From NCBI GenBank assembly GCA_001599755.1, contig BCHX01000004.1:2976001-3040000 (forward strand): DNA of 64,000 nucleotides, read 5' to 3'. The position numbers and the translations under genes are program-made. Shown here one piece after another: positions 1-11,861 of this stretch; the stretch's first letter is position 1, and the number at the start of each line of letters is the position of its first letter. Source of the DNA: Gliomastix tumulicola (taxonomy: Eukaryota > Ascomycota > Sordariomycetes > Hypocreales > Bionectriaceae). Below the pieces are notes generated by a model that was not told the origin of the DNA, ran no database searches, and saw only the letters and a list, made by a program, of their open reading frames with translations.

Positions 1-1406
1 GAAGGACGCATGTTGCGCACCTCCTTTAGTTCCTTCCAAATCGAGGACTTGCGCAGTGAATCCTCGTAGTCGTAGAGGAACACTGTGCCTTCAGCGTTAC
101 CGTTGACGGCTGTCCAGGCAGCCTCCGCCGCCAGCATGCCCGACTTCATGGCGTTGTGTGTTCCCTTCACCTTGGGTACGTTGACAAAGCCCGCAGAGTC
201 TCCAATAAGCGCACCGCCGGGGAAAGCGACCTTGGGGATGGACTGGAACCCTCCCTCGACGAGTGATCGCGCACCGTAGGAAATGCACTTCCCGCCTTCA
301 AGCACATTCTTAAACAACGGGTGCTGCTTGAGCTTCTGGAACTCCTGGTAGGGTGACAGCCAGGGGTTCTGGTAGTCAAGGGACACGACGAGTCCCAAGC
401 TTACCAGGTTATCCCCAAAATGGTACATGAACGAACCTCCGTAGACGTCCTTTGGCAAGGGGTAGCCCATGGAGTGAACAATCAGGCCCTTCTCGAACTT
501 GGCAGGGTCAATCTCCCAGACCTCCTTGATTCCAAGCCCGTATGTCTGGTGCTGGCTATCCTGGCGCAGGTCGAACTTGTTGATCACCTGCTTGCTCAGG
601 CTTCCGTGGCAACCCTCTCCAAACAGCGTAACGCGAGCATGGAACTCCATGCCCCTCTCGAATGTATCCTTAGGCTGTCCATCCCGACCGATACCCAAGT
701 CGTTTGTAGCGACACCCTTGACTGACCCATCGGAGTCGTATAGCACCTCGGAGGCAGCGAACCCGGGGTAGACCTCGACACCCAGCTCCTCGGCGCGCTC
801 GCCGAGCCACTTGACGAACTGGTTCAGACTGACAATGTAGTTTCCGTGGTTGCTCATCTGGGGCGGCGCGGGTATCGGGATCGCAGAGTTCTTGGTGAGG
901 AATCGCATGCGGTCGGTACCAGCAGGGGTGGCATACTCGAAGCGAGATTCATTCGACTCGTCCAGCCAGTTGGGGATGAGCTCGTTGATCGAGGAGGGCT
1001 GGATGACGGCGCCGGAGAGGATGTGAGCACCCATGTCTCCGGCCTTCTCTAGCACGAGCACCCTGAAGTCCTCATTGCCCGCTTCGTTGGCCAATTGCTT
1101 CAGACGAATGGCAGCGCTGAGACCAGCCGGCCCACCACCAACGATGCAGACATCGACCTGGTCGGACTCGCGCTCGATGGTGGCGGGGTCGAAAGGCTCG
1201 TCTTCCGATTCATGTAATCTTCTCGTCGTGCTGAACAGTCTGTGGCATCGTGTCGGTCGGACGAAGCTGGGCGTCGGTCTAGGAGAAGGGTAGGCTCGTC
1301 TGAGAGCAGCAGAAGAACCTGACTGGACGGCAGCAGAGCTCCTCCTCGCTGCCAATTGAGCAATGCTGCGGCTGCCGCGCTGAACACATCTCGACGGAAC
1401 CGACAT
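1..1406 (-). CDS. cir2: Electron transfer flavoprotein-ubiquinone oxidoreductase (ETF-QO), 3' end missing
   Basis: This mitochondrial inner-membrane flavoprotein passes electrons from ETF to ubiquinone during fatty-acid and amino-acid oxidation. The frame is open from the ATG at 1406 to the window edge (468 codons, no intron seen). Residues 1-65 are rich in Arg and Ser and lack acids, as in a mitochondrial presequence. The segment VDVCIVGGGPAG (about 84-95) is the FAD dinucleotide-binding loop. Near the edge, GDSAGFVNVP followed by KGTHNAMKSG is the signature that separates ETF-QO from other FAD oxidoreductases. The C-terminal 4Fe-4S ferredoxin part lies outside the window. The gene is divergent from the GH125 gene, with 1.3 kb between their start codons. 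The family call is firm; the symbol follows yeast CIR2. Confidence 0.93.
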   Translation of the reverse strand, partial: MSVPSRCVQRGSRSIAQLAARRSSAAVQSGSSAALRRAYPSPRPTPSFVRPTRCHRLFSTTRRLHESEDEPFDPATIERESDQVDVCIVGGGPAGLSAAIRLKQLANEAGNEDFRVLVLEKAGDMGAHILSGAVIQPSSINELIPNWLDESNESRFEYATPAGTDRMRFLTKNSAIPIPAPPQMSNHGNYIVSLNQFVKWLGERAEELGVEVYPGFAASEVLYDSDGSVKGVATNDLGIGRDGQPKDTFERGMEFHARVTLFGEGCHGSLSKQVINKFDLRQDSQHQTYGLGIKEVWEIDPAKFEKGLIVHSMGYPLPKDVYGGSFMYHFGDNLVSLGLVVSLDYQNPWLSPYQEFQKLKQHPLFKNVLEGGKCISYGARSLVEGGFQSIPKVAFPGGALIGDSAGFVNVPKVKGTHNAMKSGMLAAEAAWTAVNGNAEGTVFLYDYEDSLRKSSIWKELKEVRNMRP

Positions 1407-2746
1407 TATGGGCACTGCTGGTTTCTGGCCAAATCGGAGGAGAATTGGCAGATATGCCCTAGGCCAGGATGGTTGAGGGAGCTCGAACTTTATGACGGGG
1501 ACGAGATTCTGCGTGCGCCGTTTGGATCTCGAATTACCGTGTAGGCTATTGGCTACGGTTGGTGGCGGGGTCCACAAAACTTATGAAGCATATAACGGCA
1601 AGAAGCTCTTTTCAGGTGAACTCTGCTCCGATGATGGAGAGGCTTCCCTTATCCGGCTCAAGCCGGTTAAGAGAGTGGGGGATATGCCACTTTTGGGCCG
1701 CTGGGATTCACAGACAAGAGTGGGGGGAGAGGGCAGACAAAAAGAAAACGAGGTTAATATTCATTAAAACTCGCACAAAACGCCCCCCTATTCTGTCACC
1801 CTCTGGCGTTGCCAAATAGCCGATGCCCTCTCGTGGCGGTTTGCCACGGGCAGATTCGGCTGATAAAACCGTCCGAGGTGACATGATGACATGAGTGAAA
1901 CGAAGGGAAGCAACTTGAGAGTGGGAGTAGTTGAAAAACATCATAAATGTCGGTTCTTGCCTCTTTTAATAAGGCAATTCAATAGGAGGGGTTGCAATCC
2001 CTGGCTCCGTCTCGTCTCTGGTGAGTTGGACGTCAACTTGGAGAGGAAAGTGCAACCTTGCAAATTGCACGTGCTTGAAGCTTCCAGCTTTCCTTAGCCG
2101 AACCACCTGGGGAAGTTCCCCGCAATCTCGACCTGCACAAAAGGCCGATCATCTGAGCTCGGATATTGGTCTTCTGCCTCCTGGTGCGAGCTCGGCCTGA
2201 TTACATTATCGTCTTGCACCGGACATGGAGTCTGGGGCGGCCCCGTCGACATCACGATGAGCCCAGGTCAAGAGCCGTTGCCAGCTTCTTCTAGCCTCTG
2301 GTAGACACACTGACTGCTCTACCATGTCATGTGCTGCTTTCCTTCCAAAGGATCTCCGGCTGGTCGCCCTGGCCCCTGGCGACGTTCCATCGAGCCTGAG
2401 CTGCTCCAGCTGCGATGCGATGCTACTCAGTCCTTTCGGCGCAACATTGTCTGATCAGCCCGAAACTAGCCCTCTTGCCTCCTCAACGCCGTCATGTTCC
2501 ATCGGCCATTGACCAAACGCCCTGCTCCTCAGGGCTGGAATTGAGTAATGGCTCCTGCATCAACCCCGCATTGAGGTAACATCCCTCTGGGTCTTTGGGC
2601 AGCTCCCTTGCGGTTGTGCTCGTGGCGACGTGAGGACCATGTCTCACTATAAATACGACCCCTTCTGTGCCTGTTCCCCGTGTACTCGTAGGCAATGATC
2701 TGCCGGTCGTACTGACTTCTGAACGGGAGAGTCTTTGAGGTTCAAG
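1407..2746. other. Intergenic region between two divergent genes
   Basis: This must hold the promoters of the ETF-QO gene (left, -) and the GH125 gene (right, +). No frame here has a fungal coding look or recognisable motifs. A TATA-like box lies at 2648-2655. Nothing else can be supported. Confidence 0.6.
2648..2655 (+). promoter_or_regulatory. TATA-like box upstream of the GH125 gene
   Basis: The octamer TATAAATA lies about 92 nt before the ATG at 2747. That spacing suits a fungal core promoter with a short leader. It is a sequence match only. Confidence 0.45.
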
Positions 2747-4450
2747 ATGCTGCCATTGATTGCTCTACTGTTCGCGCCCGCTCCTGCGCTGGGTCAGGAA
2801 TGTCCCGACTACGTCGAGTATGCCGGTGAACGGCACCCTCCCTTCTCCTCGGGGGTCTATGAGTTCCCCTTCCAGCGCCCTTCGGAGGAGTGCCGGACGT
2901 ACGTCGTTGATGAGATCGAGAAGGTCATAGACGAGGACATCAAGGACAGCATCTCCGACCCGGATCTGTACAGGCTCTTCGTCAACACTTGGCCTAGCAC
3001 AGTTGACACAACTGTAAAGTGGGCGGGCTTTGCTGAAGATAATCCAGATGAAGAGGTCAGTATATACCTAACCTGTGAGACTACTATACCGACGTCGACA
3101 GGGGCTGACTTGAGGTAAGCTTGCCTTCATCATCACGGGCGACATCAACGCCATGTGGATGCGCGACAGCGCCAACCAGCTCCAGTCCTTCAAGGCCGTC
3201 CTCGACAGTGACAAAGTCGCAAGCCTCTACCGCGGCGCCATCAACCTCCAAGCGCGCTACATGCGCCAGTTCCCCTACTGCAACGCCTTCCAGCCGCCTC
3301 CCGAGTCGGGCATGCCCCCGCAGAACGAGCACGCGGACGACGTCGTGACGCCCGAGTACGACCCCAACGTCGTCTTCGAGTGCAAGTACGAGATCGACTC
3401 GCTCGCCGCCTTCTTCCAGCTCTCGTGGGACTACTACGAGGTGACCGGGGACGCCGACTTCTTCGGCAAGTTCGGCTGGGCCGAGGCTGTCAGGGTTATC
3501 CTCGACACGGCGCGAGACCTCATGGTAGGCACGTACGCGGATGACGGGAGTGTCAACGACTCGCCGTATACGTGGCTGCGAGAGGCGACGAGTGCCTCCG
3601 AGACTGTCGCGAACAAGGGCGTTGGTGCCCCGACAAAGGGGGCCACAGGGCTCATCAGGAGTTTCTTCCGGCCCTCGGACGACTCGTGCATCTACCAGTT
3701 CTTCATCCCCGGCAACATGATGTTTGCGAGCTTCGTCAAGGCCACGGCTGAGATTATGCAAAGCATCGACGGGGACCTGGCCCAGGAGATGACAGATATC
3801 GCTTCTGGTATCGAGGAGGCCATCGAGAAGCTCGCCGTCGTGGACCATCCAGAGTTTGGGCGGATGTACGCTTACGAGATTGACGGCTTCGGCTCCTTCA
3901 ACTTGATGGTAAGTCTATCTGCCTTTCTTTATAGCAAATGCCAATTGATATTCTCTGACCATACTGCAGGATGACGCCAACATCCCCTCTCTCCTCAGCA
4001 TTCCTCATCTCCGCTTCAAGAACAACACCGACGAAGTGTATCGCAACACCCGCGACTTTGTCCTCAGCAAGTCGAACCCTTACTACGCATACGGCCCAGT
4101 GATCAATGCTCCAGGTGGTCCGCATCAGGGTCCAGGAATGGGCTGGCCTATGGGTATCATAATGCAGCTTCTAACCTCCGATGATGATGATGAAATCACT
4201 CAAGGGTTGAAGGCCCTCATGGGCTCTACGAGTGGACTGGGCTTGATGCACGAGACGGTCAACAGCCACAATGAATCAAGCTGGACCCGACCTTGGTAAG
4301 CCTGATTGCCCTGATCCTACATGAAATCACATCATAATACTGTTGCTGACCCCTTACAGGTTTGCATGGGCCAACGGGCTATTTGGACAAATGGTCCTTG
4401 ACCTTGCAGAAAGAAAGCCTTACATTCTAGAGCAGAGTTTTGAAGACTAG
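2747..4450 (+). CDS. Secreted glycoside hydrolase family 125 (exo-alpha-1,6-mannosidase)
   Basis: Exons are 2747-3055, 3120-3908, 3970-4295 and 4360-4450, giving 504 aa. Introns are 54-64 nt with GT/AG ends, and all frames join cleanly. The ATG at 2747 is preferred over a non-ATG start 12 nt upstream. It opens a typical signal peptide (about 18 residues, ending ALGQ), so the enzyme should be secreted or lie in the secretory route. The GH125 hallmarks are GDINAMWMRDS (about 109-119) and, near the C-terminus, HETVN followed by RPWFAWANGLF (about 460-480). Known GH125 enzymes release alpha-1,6-linked mannose from N-glycan or mannan ends with inversion; the exact substrate here is inferred. Its stop codon faces that of the HECT ligase gene, 144 nt away. 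Confidence 0.93.
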
Positions 4451-4594
4451 GTGCTAAGGATATTATCTCACAATGTCTTTTATGAAAATGAACCTATCTG
4501 AAGCCACTATTCAACATGGCTAGGGAGTTTCCAGGTTGAATGTTTGTGCTGTGATGTACCATCTGACGTAGTCTCATGTACCGAAACGCCTGGA

Positions 4595-7500
4595 TTAGCT
4601 CAAGTCAAACCCAGCCCCCGAAGAAATAGCATAGAGTAACTTCTCCCTCAACGCCGCTTCGGATTTGTACAGAGGAAGCTTAAGTAGATTCACACAAGTG
4701 CTTGTGCTGGGTAGTCTCTGCTCGTTGCTGCCTGCGTCTCTGATGCTGAACTTGGGTCGCAGCTGCGAGAATCCAAGCAGTGGCGCTCTGGGCGTAGAGC
4801 TGACGTACTTGAGCACGTCCCGCCTCTGGCTGTCGTTGAAAGTGCCCATAACCTTCCAGAACAGCTTGACAGTCGGGTGCTCCTCACCGTCGTCGCCTAT
4901 CTCGTAGAGACCGCCGTACACGGTGTTCCGCCGGAGATCCTCGATATCAATCTCAGATGAGTCCCCTCCAACGAGACGCTGCAGCTCAGACTGATTGAAC
5001 ATCGACAGCCATGAGGGACGTATTATTTCTCGTAGGCCGCGAAGGAATGCTGCGGTCTGCAGGGCAGGCTGAAGAACAAGGCGGTGCCGAGCAACGTAGG
5101 AGATGTAGAGCAGGCGGTTGTCATTGGTGACGGCAATCTTGTCCCCATTCGGTATGAGATTTCTTGTGATGGTCTTGGGCGGCTCGTGAGGGAGAGACAC
5201 CTGGTCCGTGATGGTGAAATCGATGCCCAGTGCGGATACGTCTCCGGGGTAGTTCTTTAGCCGCAGCATGCCTTTGTACAAATCCTCATCCATGTCACTC
5301 AGATCGTTGACGCTGCCTTTGTAAGTGTTGCCTTCTGTCGATCCAGTTGACGGCCACTGGAGCAGGAAGAAGCCGGCGAACGCGAGGTCAACAAGTATGC
5401 CTTCATAAAGACACTTGCCAACCACTCGACCCAGGAACTCGTATCGTTTTAAAAGAGCGCCCATCAGGTCTCTCCATTCGACACTGCCTTCCGTCAGCCC
5501 TTGGCGTCGCAAAACTTCCCGGCTATTGTCGACCGCGATTGGGTTCGGATAAAGGAGACCTGTCTCGCTTGAAGCGAACATGCGTAGGGTGTCATCAGAG
5601 CCACCAAATGCTTCGGTTGTCACACTTGTCAGGAATTCTTTGGTGACACCGCCCCCGTCAATACCAGCCTCCGGAGATCCGAATTGGTCCACAAACGTGA
5701 TGTTGATGGAATCCTTCAGACCCTCACCAAGCTTGTAAAAGTTATCGTACGCATCTTCAAAAAGACGGTCTCTTCTGATGTGTGCATGATGTCGAGAACC
5801 GTGGGGGCTTATGAGGTCGAAGCTAAGAACAGCCCGAGGGTTCATCGCATCCCTTCTGAACCGGTCAAGGGTGATGAACTGCCTGAAGATTTTGACCCGA
5901 GTCTCAAATGGGACAACGAAGGGCATGTGCTTTAGAACTTCCAACTTGGGCCCCATTTCGGCTAGACGTCGCTCTCTCAACATCTTATGTTGATTCCGAC
6001 GCACTCTCTGAAGCCCAGTGTTGTGATTTCTTCGTGACATGCCCAAGCCCTGCCCAGAGAGCAGGAACTCCGATGAGTCGTAATCTGCATCATCGGCATC
6101 GCTTTCGTCTCCATCGTCTTCTTCACGCTGTCGCTCATCTTCCGCTATCACCGCACTAATGAAATCTTCTCTGTCGAGTTTATCTGGCATTAACCAGTGG
6201 CCTGTGGGAAGAAAGTGTTTGCGAGAATCTCTCTCGTACAGCATTTTCATAGCTGTCGTGATTAGGTCCTTTAGACTGGTGATATCCAGCTTGGTGGAAA
6301 GGTAGGGAACTGATAATCCCTCTGACTTGGATTTTGCCATGCCAGACGCTGAAGGAGACGAGCCTAGGTACGAGCCCAGGCGAGAGTTCACCATGGTTCT
6401 TGCATCTCCCTGAGATTTTGAAATGTAGTGGCTCTTGTAATGCAGCGCAAAAGCTGCATTTTTTAGCGCACTGGTGAGGAGTTCCAAGTCTTCCAAGGAT
6501 AGGCTGCTGGCTTGTAGCCGAGATGTAGAGGAGCTTTCGACAGCAAGCCGTGGCTTGGTACCCCTCAGGAAATCCTCGTCATCACTCAGTCGCAACACAA
6601 ATATGTAGAGCTCGAGGAAGATGATAATAACTCGCCACTGTTGATCCTCGGGCGAAGTCTTTGAGGGATGCGCAGCTGCTTGAGCATAATCGCGCAACAC
6701 ATCTTCTGGGGGGTGGGATTGAGAGTGAAGCTTTTTGAACAGCGCACTCTGCCTGACAGACTGCCAGAAAAGTCGAACGGTCGTGATCTCACCATCGTGA
6801 CTTGGGATCGCCTCTAGGAACAGCCGCATCCGAATCTCATCCGCCTGGCTGGGAAAGCAGGCAAGGAGGGTAGATATGTACCCAGCTAAGAGGCTCGTCT
6901 CTTGAAATTGACGACTGGATGAGCTTTCCAAGGCGCCTGGAAGGTGTCTGAGAAGCCGGGAGATGGCATCGGGGCTGACCAATGAAAGAAGTTGCTTCTG
7001 TATGAAAGGGTCAAGATATTGCGGGTTGGGAGATTCATCTGTCTTGTCAGCTAAGGGGTCCGAAGACTGGGAGCCCCCTAGTTGTGGACCGATTTCTTTT
7101 GAGAGAGCCGTCAGCTGCACGTAGAGAGCCTCTAGATATGTAGCCCTTTGAACAAAGTCGTGGGCCACATCTCCTAGGCTCACAAAGTGCGCTAAGAGCC
7201 ACAGGAGATCCTCATGAGTCGGCGACTTGGCTCGAGCATAGCCATCAACGATAGCGGAAGCCAATGTTTCCACCTCGACATGTCTGGAGAACAGCTCGAT
7301 GTTACTCTCAAAGAAGGTAAGGTTTCGGCGGGAGAGGAAGCTAAAGGCCAATGCATCGTAGACCGTCCGTAAAGATTCTATACGTGATGAGTGTCAGCCT
7401 TGTCTTTCACTCGAGTTTTCTCTTGATAGAACAATGAACGAACCCTGTTTCAACCCAAGAATGAGGGGCTGTGAGAAGCAGTCGATGAGGATCTTTGACG

Positions 7501-8218
7501 AGTTCGAGTCGATGGTAGATGATTGGCATAACGTTGCTAGAGCGCCAAAATAGTCACCCGCTGATGACGAGGTGAGACTGTGCGACGTAGCGAGAAACTG
7601 CCTTGCCAAGTCTATCAGATTCAGAGTATCCTGCTGTGGATCACTACCGAGTGAATTAGTAACGACCGCAGAAGTGTAGGGTCGCCAGCAGGGAGTGGCT
7701 GGGGATTATTGAACGAACTTGTCTGCGAGAGCTGAATTGAGGGCGTCCAGCAATATTCGAGAGAATCGGACTGCTTGTCTGGGCGTTGTATGGAAGGGGG
7801 GGCTGTCTGCGAGCCCTACTTGACGGCAATCACCAAGGAATTGCAGGAGGCGCTGCCTATCTTCTACCCGGCGAGCAGTGAAAAAGGATCGAAGGAGGGT
7901 GTATGCCAACGTGACTCTTTCAGAAGCTACATCGATAGGGTTTGTTTGGTAGAGATTGTCAAAGGACCGTCTCTGTGCATCGTATGTGTGCTGCCTCGAT
8001 CGGTGGCCCCTCCATGCTCGTTGTATGTGGTTGGCAGCTTTAAGACGATTCCTGTCGGCTTGACGCTTCTCGCGGTCTGCTTGTGCGTTCGAAACCGTCT
8101 TTGTCGCATTCGAAGCAGTCGATGGGGTCCACGATGTATTGTTGAAGGGATTCCCGGCTTGGCCACTCAGGTTGACATTCCGAGGCCGCCGGGAGTTGCC
8201 CGTGAAGGTGGAAAACAT
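4595..8218 (-). CDS. hul5: HECT-type E3 ubiquitin ligase, Hul5/UBE3C family
   Basis: Exons on the minus strand are 8218-7719, 7643-7444 and 7377-4595, giving 1160 aa. The joins give ALADN-DPQQD and GLKQ-ESLRTV, and both introns use the donor GTTCGT. The N-terminus starts MFSTFTGNSRRPRN. An IQ-like motif follows (about 62-75, with IQRAWRGHRSRQ), as in the Hul5/UBE3C family. The HECT domain fills roughly the last 360 residues. Its active-site cysteine is in STCVNLLKLP (about Cys1128), 33 residues from the C-terminus, as in other HECT ligases. Hul5 works with the proteasome, extending ubiquitin chains on stalled or misfolded substrates; that role here is taken from the family. An acidic stretch (EREEDDGDESDADDAD) lies mid-protein. 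The start at 8218 replaces a non-ATG extension of 19 codons. Confidence 0.95.
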
Positions 8219-9044
8219 GGTCTTGTTGGGGACAGCTAAGGACAAGCCGGGTAGGTTGTCGTGGTTCGAAAGCACATTTCTATCAACGAGGGATCAAAAG
8301 TTGGTATTGAGAAGCGGTATGGAGAGCTGCATCGGTGCTGCTGTGTACAGAGTGAAGGCGGCCTGAGTCAACTTCGAGAAGTTTCGCCGGCTCTCAAGCT
8401 CTGGTCAGCATCTGGAATGGCGGGAGCTGGTCATTAGGTGCCTATCAGACAGCGTCATGCTATGGCGAATCAGATGTGGGGGTGGAGAGAATGGGACTGA
8501 GCTGATGTGGCTGTGCTGACTCATCAGGTGGCCATTCCATTCTGGGGCTTGTTGTTTTGACTGCTTGACAACTTGCCGAAGATTCAGCCACATCAACGTA
8601 CCCCGCCGTACCTTTCTTATCTTGGTCACTGGACCCTGCCTGCCCGCCTTGTTTGCTGAAGTCGCATGTGCCTGTCGAATATTTAGTCTCGAACCACGGA
8701 CAGCACAGCGAGTCGGTCCTGCGAGCACACGAATCTGTGTATGACAAATGCTTATCGCGCTGTGCAAAGTAAACACTCGTAGTACCTACCGTGGCTGCAA
8801 CTTCCTCAGCCACCGAATAAATGGTAACTGGGCGAGGCGGGTGGCCAGAAAAGTTGTTGCCTCTAACCGCCTAGGACAAACTTTGTCGGTGAGGGGGAAA
8901 GAGCCTGGCACGAGGGGGTACTTTGACCCCGGCAGGTACCTGACTTAGTGCGCTGCTGAACAGTGGTGGGGGAGGTACCGGGCAACTTAGCGAGGGACCA
9001 TGTGGAAGGTTCGATCCACCACAAAGCAGACCACCAGGAAAGAG
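8219..9044. other. Divergent intergenic region, hul5 and pab1 promoters
   Basis: Upstream sequence shared by hul5 (-) and pab1 (+). I see no coding frame with recognisable content and no clear TATA box. A TTCGATCC string near 9010 resembles part of a tRNA B box, but no tRNA folds around it. Confidence 0.5.
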
Positions 9045-9551
9045 AAAAAAAAATTATTATTATGATCTTGACCGAAATTCTGAAATTCTCCTCTTCCCTC
9101 CTACAACTCCAACCCTACCAACAGCACCTTGAACATCCAGGAAGTCGAGTCGGTTTCGAGGGACAGTCTCTGCACTTGTTCTCTCTGCTTGCTCACTTGT
9201 TTCTTCAATCAAAGAAAATCATAAAAAAAACTTGAAAACCCCCCTCAAAAAACCCAACAACACTTGCTTTGTCTTCTCCCGCAAGACTCGCACACCCCGA
9301 CCAACTCACCACACAGCACTTTGAGTCTGCATCCCACGCAACCTCGGAGTATCTATCCATCTGTCTTGTTTCATCAAGCTGGTTCTGAATCGCATTCCCT
9401 ACCTGTACGTTTCTCACGCAGCGCATCCTCGCCGCATCACAACCGTCCGTGTCAGGCTGGCAGGCGCATTTCCGCACACCGAGTTGCAGCATTCGCTAAC
9501 CCAACTTCCAGCACCGTCGAAGAAAAAACAATCAAAATCTCAGTCGTCGAA
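9045..9551 (+). promoter_or_regulatory. A-rich 5' leader of pab1 with a predicted leader intron
   Basis: Several oligo(A) runs occur before the PAB1 start: 9 A at 9045-9053, 8 A at 9223-9230, 6 A at 9247-9252 and 6 A near 9523. A complete intron signal set is also present: donor GTACGT at 9405, branch site GCTAAC near 9495 and acceptor CCAG ending at 9511 (107 nt). In mammals PABP binds A-rich tracts in its own leader and represses translation. Whether this happens here is inference. Confidence 0.5.
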
Positions 9552-11861
9552 ATGGCCGCAAACACTACTACCGGCGCTGTTGATCAGCTCGCCAACGACC
9601 TCAACAACACCTCCCTCAATGGCAGCGGTGACGCCAAGGCTCCTGCCATCGATACCAATGTGAGCACTGGCGCCTCGGATGATCTGTCCGGGCCCACGCC
9701 TAACTCTGCTGCTCCTCATCCCCAGAACTCTGCCTCTCTCTACGTCGGCGAACTCGACCCCTCCGTTACCGAGGCTATGCTTTTCGAGCTCTTTTCCCAG
9801 ATCGGTGCCGTTGCCTCCATCCGTGTCTGCCGTGATGCCGTCACCCGTCGATCCCTCGGTTACGCCTACGTCAACTACAACGCGACCCCCGATGGCGAAA
9901 AAGCTCTCGAGGAGCTCAACTACACCCTCATCAAGGGTCGCCCCTGCCGCATCATGTGGTCCCAGCGTGACCCCGCCCTTCGCAAGACTGGCCAGGGCAA
10001 CGTCTTCATCAAGAACCTCGATGTGGCCATCGACAACAAGGCTCTCCACGACACCTTTGCCGCATTCGGCAACATCCTCAGCTGCAAGGTTGCCCAGGAC
10101 GAGCACGGTAACTCCAAGGGATACGGTTTTGTTCACTACGAGACCGACGAGGCTGCCCAGCAGGCTATCAAGCATGTTAATGGCATGCTTCTCAATGAGA
10201 AGAAGGTCTACGTCGGCCCTCACATTCCCAAGAAGGACCGTCAGAGCAAGTTCGAGGAGATGAAGGCCAACTTCACCAACGTCTATGTGAAGAACATCAG
10301 CAGCGAGGTCACTGACGATCAGTTCCGCGAGCTCTTCGAGAAGTACGGCGACGTCACCTCGTCTTCCCTCGCTCGCGATCCCGAGGGCAAGAGCCGCGGT
10401 TTTGGCTTCGTCAACTTCACCACTCACGAGAGTGCTTCCAAGGCCGTCGAGGAGCTCAATAACAAGGACTTCCACGGCCAGGACATCTATGTTGGCCGTG
10501 CCCAGAAGAAGCACGAGCGTGAGGAGGAACTCCGCAGGTCCTACGAGGCTGCTCGGCTGGAGAAGGCCAGCAAGTACCAGGGAGTCAACCTGTACATCAA
10601 GAACCTGGACGACGAAGTCGATGACGACAGGCTTCGCCAGCTGTTCTCTGAATTCGGCCCCATCACTTCTGCCAAGGTGATGCGCGAGAGCGCCAGTGAG
10701 GGTGGCGACGAAGAGAAGGAGGATAAGGACAAGGAGAACAAGAAGGAGTCCAAGGAGGAGGAGGCGGAGGAGGAGGAAGAGGAGGAAGAAGAGGGTGAGG
10801 AGAAGAAGGACAAGTCCGGTAAGAGGCTTGGTAAGAGCAAGGGCTTCGGCTTCGTCTGCTTCAGCAACCCCGACGATGCCACCAAGGCTGTGGCGGAGAT
10901 GAACCAGCGAATGGTCAACAACAAGCCTCTCTACGTGGCCCTCGCTCAGCGCAAGGACGTTCGCAAGAGCCAGCTTGAGGCTAGTATCCAGGCTCGCAAC
11001 CAATTGCGTATGCAGCAGGCCGCCGCCGCCGCCGGCATGCCCCAGCAGTACATGCAGCCTCCCGTTTTCTACGCCGGCCAGCAGCCCGGTTTCATTCCTC
11101 CTCAGGGTGGCCGTGGCATGCCTTTCCCTCAGCCCGCCATGGGCATGCCCCAGCAGGGTGGCCGACCTGGTCAGTTCCCTGGCTACCCTCAGCAGGGTGG
11201 CCGTGGCAATGTTCCCCAGCAGATGCCTCCCAACATGTACGGAATGCCTGGCCAGTTCCCTCCACAGTACGGTCAGCCTGGAACCCCTCAGTTCATGGCT
11301 GCCATGCAGCAGGTGCAGCAGGCTGCCCTGTCCGGCGGCCGTGGTGGTCCTCAGGGCGGTCGCGGCGGCATTCCTGGAGGTGTCCCTCCTAACGTCCAGG
11401 GTGGCATGTCTGGCTTCCCTCCCAACAACCGCCAGCAGGGAGGCGCCGGCCGTGGTGCCAACGCCAACTCTGGCCGTAACGGCAATTTCCCCAACCCTCC
11501 TCCTCCCCGTGCTGAGGGCAACCAGGGATCCCCCCTGCAGTTGCAGGTCGCCTCCGCCCCGCCTGCTCAGCAGAAGCAGATGCTTGGTGAGATGCTCTTC
11601 CCCAAGATCCAGGCTATCAACGGTGACCTCGCCGGAAAGATCACCGGTATGCTCCTCGAGATGGACAACACCGAGCTCATCAACCTGTAAGTCCCCGTTC
11701 CAACCGCCAACTCGAAACATGTATGCTAATTTTGTCCTAGTATTGAGGATGAGGGAGCTCTCAAGTCTAAGGTCGACGAGGCTCTTGCTGTCTACGACGA
11801 GTACGTCAAGACTCAGGGCCAGGTCGGCGAGCCCAAGAAGGAGGAGGAGACCAAGGCGTAA
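9552..11861 (+). CDS. pab1: Polyadenylate-binding protein PAB1
   Basis: Exons are 9552-11686 and 11741-11861, giving 751 aa. The start is the first in-frame ATG with a good context; the same frame stays open 96 codons upstream, but that is leader sequence. Four RRMs are visible, beginning near residues 60 (YVGELD), 149 (VFIKNLD), 241 (VYVKNIS) and 344 (LYIKNLD). RRM4 carries a roughly 45-residue Lys/Glu insert before its RNP1 (GFGFVCF). A long Gln/Pro/Gly/Met linker with RGG-like spots follows. The C-terminal MLLE domain includes GKITGMLLEMDNTELINLIED, split by the intron inside the codon for Leu. The protein binds mRNA poly(A) tails, promotes translation and controls deadenylation. Highly biased C-ending codons indicate strong expression. 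Confidence 0.98.

Noticed and set aside
3084..3848. 254-codon open frame antisense to the GH125 gene
   Set aside because: A shadow of a GC-rich exon; the sense strand carries clear GH125 motifs.
9000..9020. tRNA B-box-like TTCGATCC; similar TTCGA strings near 26176 and 30549
   Set aside because: None has a matching T-stem, A box or acceptor stem at the proper distance.
9540..11720. 726-codon open frame antisense to pab1
   Set aside because: It mirrors the strong codon bias of pab1. Its product is a Leu/Val-rich string with no domain, while the plus strand encodes PAB1.
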